A stretch of DNA of 64,000 nt from Eremophila alpestris peregrina (taxonomy: Eukaryota > Chordata > Aves > Passeriformes > Alaudidae). Below, one piece after another: positions 28,001 through 37,000 of the stretch (position 1 is the stretch's first letter; each line of letters begins with the position of its first letter). The stretch spans positions 2,773,419 to 2,837,418 of the forward strand of contig WMCF01000067.1 of assembly GCA_009792885.1 (NCBI GenBank), read 5' to 3'. Position numbers and translations under genes: made by a program. The notes beneath the pieces were generated by a model. The model was not told the DNA's origin. It ran no database searches and saw only the letters and a program-made list of their open reading frames with translations.

Positions 28001-31000
28001 CATCTCAGGCTGATGTTTGAAGTCTTGGGTTAATTTTGCTGATATTTGGGGAATGTCACCTCAGAAATTTCTCTGTGCTGAAATGTGCTTTCTGTGACTA
28101 AATATTTTATTTTTTGTAACAGAAAACATTTCAGTGTTTGATAAATAGACCTCTCTGGAGAACTGAGCTGTGTCAGAGGAGTGACACAAAATTGCCTGCA
28201 AACCTAGACACTGTGTCTAAATTCATTTTAAATCTAAACAGAAAAAGTGGCTCAGATTATTTAGTGTATCTTTTTTTCTCTTGATACCTTCAGTTTTTCA
28301 GTTTGACTCTTCCATAGTAGGAGCTCACTGAAGGTTCTGGGAAGAGGCTCAGTTGTGTGTTTGGTACAAGGTCACGTGAGGGATTCAGGGGTGCAGAGTA
28401 TGGGCAAGAGAGCAAACACCAAATGATGTCATGGTTAGGACTGCAAGGACTTGTATAAATATTTAAACCCTTTTTATTTATCAAAGTATCAGATGTCATA
28501 AACTGAACTGTAAGGACTGTGCAGTGGGTTTGTATATGACGGATGTGGCTTTCAGTTGTTTCTTAGAGCAAAACTAAACCCTGGCTAAGCAGAAAGGAGT
28601 TTATGCCCACAGTGCTTGTAAAAAGATGAATTTTCTACTCCCCTGAGCCCTCCTTGGCTGAGTGTGCTCTGGGCTGTCACTGCAATGAGCCTATGGAGCC
28701 TTCCCACCTGGCAGTCCTGGGGAGAGTTGGTGAGGCAGAGCAGACACAGCCTGGAGGGATCTTTAAGCTGTGGATGCCTCTAGATTTCCATGAAAATGCT
28801 AGGAGGGAGCATAGAGAGAGTTCTCACAGTGACTGTGTGGATAGGTCTGTCCTTGGGCTGCCCTTCTGTGCTCTATCCCACTTGGCCCCTGTTCTCAGGA
28901 AATACTCCCAAGGACACTCCTTCTGCAAGTGGGAGTTTGGGTAATTTCCTGTTTTGGGTTAATTTTCTTGTGGTTTTACTTCAGGCTTTAAAAGGTGCCT
29001 GTGGTGCAGCCACATCCCTTACAGAGCCAGAGCTGTTCAAGAGCAGAGCCACCCCACAGCCCTTCCCCTGCTCAGTGCCAGGGAAGCAGAGTGTTCAGAG
29101 AATCACAGAATATCCTCATTTAGGAAGGGACCCACCAGGATCATCCAGACCAATCCCCAGCCCTGCACAGGCCATCCCAAAATCCCACCCTATCCCTGAG
29201 AGCATTGTCCAAATGCTCCTGGAGCTCTGGTAGCCTTGGGGCTGTACCCATTCCCTGGGGAGCCTGGTCAGTGCCTGTCTGGTGGAGGCAGCTGTTCCTC
29301 TGCCATTTCCTGCTTTTCCTGCTTTTCCTTGGGAAAGTTGCTTGGAAAAGAGTGGAATTGCTAAGATGAGCCCAGGTGTTTTTAAAGTGAAGCAGAAAGC
29401 ATATTCCACAATCAAGGAATCCTTTTTAAGAGCAAGCTGCTTCTTAAAAAACTTCTGCATGTACTGACTATGTACCCATGAGTGCCTCCTCTGAAGCCAG
29501 GCTGGGCTGTGGTGGAATGGGGTCCATGGAATGAATTCAGCTCCCTCTGACACGGTGTAACACAACACACAAGGGAACCTCAGCACTCATAACGAGCCAC
29601 TGAATTCCATGAGTTGTGAAGGTGTAGCTTGGCAGAGAGATCATTGCAGGAGTTCATTCAGGAGGAGCTGAAGGCCAGAATTGTTCTGCCTCTGACAGAA
29701 AAGGTCATTCTGTCCCCAAGTGTGGCTGATGAAAAGCTATCAGCAGCCCTTGGCGTGGGCTGGACATGTCCCAGCTGAGACCTGCCCAGTGAACTCCCCC
29801 TGTCAGAGCTGAACTTCTCCTGCTGGAGGCAGCAGCTGACCCTTGCCATGTGCTCCCCTGGCAGGTGCTGTATCCCGTGTGCCATGTGCGGAACTTGATG
29901 CTCTGGAGCGCTGTTTACCTGCCCTGCTCCTCCCCCTCCACGCCCGCCGATGACTCCTGTGCCCCGTACCCTGTGCCAGGCTCTAGCCCCGAAGAGCAGC
30001 CTCTGGGCAGGTGAGCCTAGAGCCCAGAAATCCCATCCTGTAAAGTAAGATCAACAGAGAATATTGGGGGATATGAAAGGAGGATGTTTGGGTGGGAGGG
30101 TAGGACTTCTCCCGGGTGTGTGGTGGAACTGTGGGACTGAGCTGCCCAAGCGCAGCCTGTCTGTGGGGTGGGTTTGGAAGCTGCCACATTTCAGGGCTGA
30201 CAGTGTTGCAGAGAGAAAATGGGCAAATAGAGTTAAACTCTGGGTGTCACATAGCCACAGAGAACTCCTTCTATCCTTGTGGGGTATAAGCTTTCATTGG
30301 TTATCTTGAATTTGAGTTCTTTTTCAGTGTTGCATAACCATTTCTTTGCTTGTTGTACAGTGACTCTGAGCACATGTTAATTAGGAGGTGTGACCAGGCT
30401 GTAAGCATTGGGGCTTGCTGGTAAAGGGATTAATCTGGGAATGTTTGAAGTCTGGTTGAACATATTTTCCTGATGGCAAACAAAGGAAGTACTGAAGCAG
30501 CTCTGCCCTACAGATGGTCGGAATGTGCTCCTGGATAACACTTCCCCCAAGTCCATTAGCTGGCAGATTGTTACTGTCCTAATTGGGGGGCTGGTTTTAA
30601 ACCACTGTAGCTCAATGTTATAAAAACATCCTCTGACTTGGGAGCGGGATTGTTTGTCCCTTTGCAGGCTACCAAAGACAAGATCCTTCGACAATCTGAC
30701 GACAGCCTGTGACAGCAGCGTGCCTACAACCAACCGCCGGAGCAGCGACCCCAGCCTCAACGAGAAGTGGCAGGAGCACCGCCGCTCCCTGGAGCTCAGC
30801 AGCCTGGGCCCCCCTGGGGACGACCCCTTCGAGGGGGACGGGCTGGGAAGGCAGGGCAGGGCCCCCATGGGGGCAGAGCTCTCTGTGGCAGCCGGGGTGG
30901 CAGAGGGACAAATGGAGAACATTCTGCAGGAGGCCACTAAAGATGATGTTGGGCTGGAGGAGCACTTGAGGGGTGGCCTGGAGGCAGCAGGGAAAGGGGA

Positions 31001-34000
31001 TGAGGTTGGCCTGGATAAGGAGAAGAGAGCTGACAATCTGTGTGGGGAAAAGGCCGAGGTGGATACAGGTACCGTAACGAACAATCCCACAGCCAACCCA
31101 CAGCCAGCCTCACACGGTGCTGCAGAGCCCAAAGGGCAGCAGGACGAGCACAGCGACCCCAGCAGCGCTCTCCAGAAGGCACCTCAGGGGAGAGGCCTGC
31201 CGGCTGTTCCTGCCGAGGGCTCTGGAAACAGAGATGCTCCAAACAACACGGAGGAGGAAGGTGTTGGGAAAGATGAAGGAGAAGCAGAGAGCCCATACAG
31301 CACAGCCCAGGCCAGCCTTGCCTTCCCTCTGACAGCCCTGCGGGAGGAAAGGACATCCAACATCGAAAGTTCCACGGAAACCTTAACGGAGACCGAAGCA
31401 AAGCCCGAGTTCACGCCCAGGGCTGTGTGCCACAGACCTCACCCCTTCGACAACAGCGCTGACGAACTGTCCCGAACTCTGGAGAGCAGGCCGGAGGGGG
31501 AGTGCATGATAGAGCTCCAAAAACTGGGATCAAGAGCGCTTAGGACTTCTGGTAGCAGCGCCACACACCTCCCGATGCCTTCCCCTTGTGCCTTGCCTCT
31601 AGCAGACCGCAAAGATGAGCCGGTGTATAACGGGGAGCTGGAGCTGGAGAACAAACTGGTGGAGAAACCCGCAGGATTCCCGGCCCCCAAATTCCCCGCC
31701 ACCAACGGGCACTGCGTCAATGGCGAAGACGGGCGGATCAAGGCCTCGCTGAGCCGGCAGGTGTCCACGGCCAGCTGCAGCTCTGCCCAGCTCCACCTGA
31801 GGAACTTGCACCAGAAATGGATGTTGAGCCAGCTCGGGAAGCAGGCGGCCGGCAGCCCGGACCAGCCGGCCCGCAGCCACCTGGACGATGACGGGATGCC
31901 CGTCTACAGCGACGTCATCCAGCAGCGCCTGCGCCAGATCGAGACGGGCCATCAGCAGGAGGTGGAGACCCTCAAGAAGCAGGTGCAGGAGCTGAAGAGC
32001 CGCCTGGAGAGCCAGCTCCTCAACAGCTCCCTGCGCCTCAACGGCGACTATGGCGATGAAGTGGTGAGTGAGCATCGCTGGGCCAGGCGTGGAGCTCGCC
32101 GGGCGTGGAGCTCACCGAGCCCTCAGCTCCTGGCTCAGGGCCTGGCTTCTGGGCTCGTACAGACCTCCCCAGGTCATCCTGAAGAGGGCAAACACTGCCT
32201 GAGTACCTGACAGTGGCAGATACTGATGACTCATACTGCCACCAAACTTCAGTTTGAGCAGAAAGGTTTCTTTTGAGATGGGTGTTGCACAGCAGCTCAG
32301 ACTCCCCTGTCCATTCTAAACACCTTCCCTGGCCTCGGTAAAACCAACCAAACCCCTGGTTTACCAAACCTCAGTAAAACCAACCAAACCCCTGGTTTAC
32401 TGCTGTCTACATGTAGGGCAAAAATATTTTCCTGTGCCGTTTTTAGGACAGCAGCATAGGATGATCCCTTGGTTCTCTGCAGGTTCCAGCTGCACTGCCA
32501 GCTCTGTGAGCTCAAACCCATCAGGGTCACACCATCCCTTTCAGGTGCTCCAGGCTCAATGACTGGAATAAATTTCTAGAATTCTAAATTAGCTGGAATA
32601 AATTATCTGAACTTTTGTGGCAGCTGTATTTCAACAAGGGTTTTTCAACAAATTAAGTATTTTAAGGTAGCTTTTAAACCAATTGTGCTTTTATTTGGAA
32701 GTGTTTAAAGTTGTAAAAGTAGAGACTTTTGTAGAGAATTGTGCTTTCCTGTGGATTTGAGCACTTGCCTGTAATTTCTGAGGCTGTTGCAACACCCATC
32801 AGAAATTTCCTTTTCCTACATAGTTTATATGCCTGCAAAATTGAAAAAAAAAATATTTGTAGGAGGTTCCCAGCTTCTGTTTGTTGAATTCACTGTTTAG
32901 AAGTGGCAGAGGTGCTGGATAGTCCCAGGTACGTTTGTTGTGAAAAATCCTTGGAGCCTTCTTGGCTCTTCCCATTGGAGATGCTGCACAAGGTGCTCAC
33001 TGGGCTCAGTGTCACTGCTAAAAGTTTGAATTCCTTGGAGAAATTGGGTGCTTTGGCTTAATGGATTCTGCTCCCATTTTTTAGGGGCCTTCAGAAGCTG
33101 CAGTGTAGGGCTGGCAGTGCCTCCAAAAAATTCCCCATTTTTAAGGACCTGATCTCTACCTTCCATTTGTGCCTCAGCTTGGGAGTTGTAGGTTTTCCTC
33201 TGGAACTCCAGGATTGCCGATTCCTCAGGCATAAAAATACATTAACTCAAGATTTCTTGCTATTTTGATATATTTTAAGGGCTGGCTGAGTTTTAAGTGA
33301 GTTAAAATCCACCTCTGCCTGGACAGACTATATTAAGGAAGCATTCTTCCCAAAACCTATTCTTAGAATATACATGGCTCAAATTCTGAATTTCCCATAT
33401 GCAATTTGGCTTGTATTTTCCAGAATCTTTGCCAACAAAAGGATATCTATATTATTAATTACAGTTTTGAAAGTGAAACACCCTTGGAAAGGAATCAGGA
33501 CCCTGGAATTGGAGCCACAGGGAGCAGGTTTTGGTTACTCACCCAAAGCCTTCCCAGAACTTTGCAGCAGAAACTGGTTTCTAAATCTACTCTGCCTCAC
33601 ATCATCCCATCACCAGAGGGTCTAGACCTGCCCTGTTGGGGTTTTTGGGTTTTATTTGTGTGGCACAGGAATCTGGGGGGTTCCCTTCAGCTGTGTTTGT
33701 TTGCCAACAGACGTCTATTCCCGACTCGGAAAGCAATCTGGATCAGAACTGCTTGTCTCGCTGCAGCACAGAGATTTTCTCTGAAGCCAGCTGGGAACAG
33801 GTGGATAAACAGGATACAGAGGTACACACTAAATCCCTGTGAATTGCTCACTCTGGGATAATCCTAATTCAAATTATCCTCCAGCCTTTGGCCACGTGCC
33901 ACTTCTTGGGAACTCTTTTCCTTGTGTTCCGCTGGTCTCACACCTGACATACCAGTACCTGTGCCTATGAGCCCTCTGCTGCACAACTCATGGGAGCTGG

Positions 34001-37000
34001 GGAGGGGCTGAGCTCAGGAGTGCTGTCCTGTCCCTGTCCCTGTCCCTGATGGTGGTGGTGTCCCCACAGGTGACGCGGTGGCTCCCGGATCACCTGGCCG
34101 CGCACTGCTACGGCTGTGACAGCGCCTTCTGGCTCGCCAGTCGGAAACACCACTGCAGGTACCTGCGAGGGGCTGGGCCCTGCTCTGTTCCCTGCACACA
34201 CACACACAGCCCCTGCCTCAGGGCTGCCTGCTGGGACAGGGGGTGCTGCTGAGGGAACAGAACAGCTCCTGCTGCTCAGTTCTCTCCTGCAGGAGATCTT
34301 CAAAAGCCACATTTGGTGTCTGCTCCACCCCAGCCAATACAGATCCCACCTTCCTTTCCTCAAACTGGATTTAGAGGCAATTTAGATTAAGACAAAATAG
34401 GGCTTTGTCCTCTTAGTGTTCAGCAATTCAATATATGAGTTACATGAAATACAGGAATAGCATTTTCTTCTCATTGCTGGTTGGAAATCTGCTCCTTTCC
34501 TTCTCTAACCTTTCTCCCCTTTTCATTAACTTGCTCCTACAGAATCTGAACAGAACACCTGTGTGAGATCAAGGTTTTCTGGATTATTCTTTGCCAGACC
34601 TGTTGCCACAGAGGCTGCAGCAGCTCAGGCAGCAGCAGGGGCTTGATGAAGAGCAGGAGGCAGAGACCACATGGTTCAATTGCTAGAGTTAAAGCCAGAG
34701 AATCTCCAGTTTCCAGTTCTGTTTCAAATAAATTCCTGTTCCTGGTTTCTGAATATGCAAACACTATTACAGGAACCATCATTTAAATAAATCTCAGTTA
34801 CCACATTTTGATGCTCTGCTGCTTTTTGAAGTTGCAAAGAGTTATGAACATGGTTTTGGGTTTATATTTTGCTTCATTTAGTCTTGTAAAGTTAACCAAA
34901 CCCAGGGAAGAGGAAGAATCTGAATTTTTTTTTTTTACCATGCCCACTGTGTTTGTGCAAATTTGTATCCCCAGGGCTCAGTTCCCTAAAGCTGAGCTTG
35001 GGACATCTCCCAGAGCCTGGATACACACAGGTCACCCACGAGGAGTTCAAATGGACTCAGGGTTTCAGGTCTGGCTCAAATCTCCCTGTAGGGTCTTTGC
35101 TTCTTTGGCTTCCACACGTGCAGTGAGCCAGCTGTTGGTGAGATCAACACCATGAGTATCTCTGTAGTAAACATTTCCAGCCCTCCCCGGGAAAGGAAAT
35201 GAGTTGAATCCCACAGTGTAAGGCCTTGAGCAGGGTAAAACCTTCCAGCTTCCCTGGTTGCCGGTGTTTACTCCCTCTGCCTGTTGCCCTGAGCTCTCTC
35301 TCCTCCCTGCAGGGACACTGACCGAGTTGATCAGCTCTGGTGAGCATTTCCAGCAGCCTCTGTCCGTTGTCCGTCTGCCTTTCCTGGGTGACATCTCCCA
35401 ACTAACTCAGCTCTTCTCCCTCTTTGTTTCTCACTTGCCTGGGAATCACCAGAACTAAGCTGGGGGTGGCCAGCACAAGCTGCTGTGGGTTGGATCCGTG
35501 TGAACAGCCCTCTGTCCTCACAGAAAGGCTTTTAGGACTTTGCTTTTGAGAGCTGAACTGGGATGTGGCTCAGACTAACACTCACTGTCAGGCCATGTGT
35601 GTACTGCTCACTGACAGGAGACTGTCCTGCAAGTTTTATGCATTTATTTTTGATCATTTTCCTTTTTCCCCCTGTATTTTTGGGAGAGGGCCACATGTTA
35701 CCAGACACTTCCAGTATTGCTGTGCAGGGTGTTGGCAAAACCCCACCACTTGTTTTAAAAGGACTGAAAATCCTATGGCTGGAACAGGTGCCACAGAGCT
35801 GGTGGAGGGTCAGGATAACCAAGACTGGATGAATATCTGAGTTTTGGTATGAGGAGGCATGGGGAGTGTGACTTTCACCCCCCCTTCCTCAAAAGAGCAA
35901 CATCCCTTTTCCAGCCTGTTTTTTAATATCTCTTTTTAATCTCTGAAGCAAAGCAGGGACCACCAGGATAGAAGGATGAGCTGTCCAGAGCTTTCCAAAG
36001 CAGTGTCAGAGCACCATTGTCTAGGATAAAACAACAAAAACCCCAGCATATGTTAGGAATGGTGAGCTCCAACAAAGAGATCCTTGTTTTAATCCCTCTG
36101 GTTGGTTTCCCCTCATCCATCAGCGAGCTGCTCTGGGATAATCATTCCATGAGCAGCAAGATAGGGCTGTAGGAGCTCTGTGGCTCCTCCCAGAGCTGTT
36201 CCCACTCCTGCAGGTGCTTCTGACAGGGATTTCCAGCAGGGCCCTCCAGTCTCCAGAAGCTCTGCAGAGAGGCTGGTCCCTGTCAGCCTTCCTGTGCTGG
36301 GGTTCCAGCTCCAAGGCCCAGAGCCACTGTGTGGAACTGAGGAAATGAGCCCACTGAAGTGGGAAATGGGATTTCTGTGCTGCCTCTCTCCCCATCAGTG
36401 ACCAGCAGCTGGAAATCTCCTTTCTTGGCAAGGAAGGATTAATCAGAGCTGCTGGGTGTCAGCAGAATTCCCTGGCAGTCTCTTGGCAGCAGCAAATCTC
36501 CAATACAGAACAACGATGGCACCAAATCCTGATGCCAAAGAGTTAATGGAAAGGGCAAAACCCAGGTCCCTGGAGTGCTGCTCCCAACTCCTTGTAGGAA
36601 TTGAGGAGGACAGGGCTCACAGGTTTTGAGGGGGCTGCAGAAGGTAATTAATGACTGAGCTGTAACGAGGTGCATGTGCCAGTGCGGCTCTGCCAGTGCT
36701 GGGAATGCCGCGTGTGCCCACCTGTGCATGGAACACCTGCCTGCCCACCCCGGGCTTTGCATGGTCCTCCTTGGCTCAGTTCCCTGGATGCAGGAGTGTG
36801 GGACTGCTGGAGTGGCTGTGGGGGCAGTGGGAGGATGGCAGTGACTGAGAGCTTTGATATTTCCATGTTTAAACCTTTCCAGCTCTGAGCAGAGCCTGGG
36901 AGCAGAGTCCGGCCTGCTCCCAGCACTGCCACATCCCTCCTGTGAGCCAGGGCTGGATCAGCTGCGTGAGCAGGGCCAGAGTCCCCCATTCCCAGTGTTC

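Noticed and set aside
30377..31132. A 251-codon minus-strand open frame opposite MTMR3 exon 15
   Set aside because: It mirrors the GC-rich coding strand of exon 15 and has no family resemblance.
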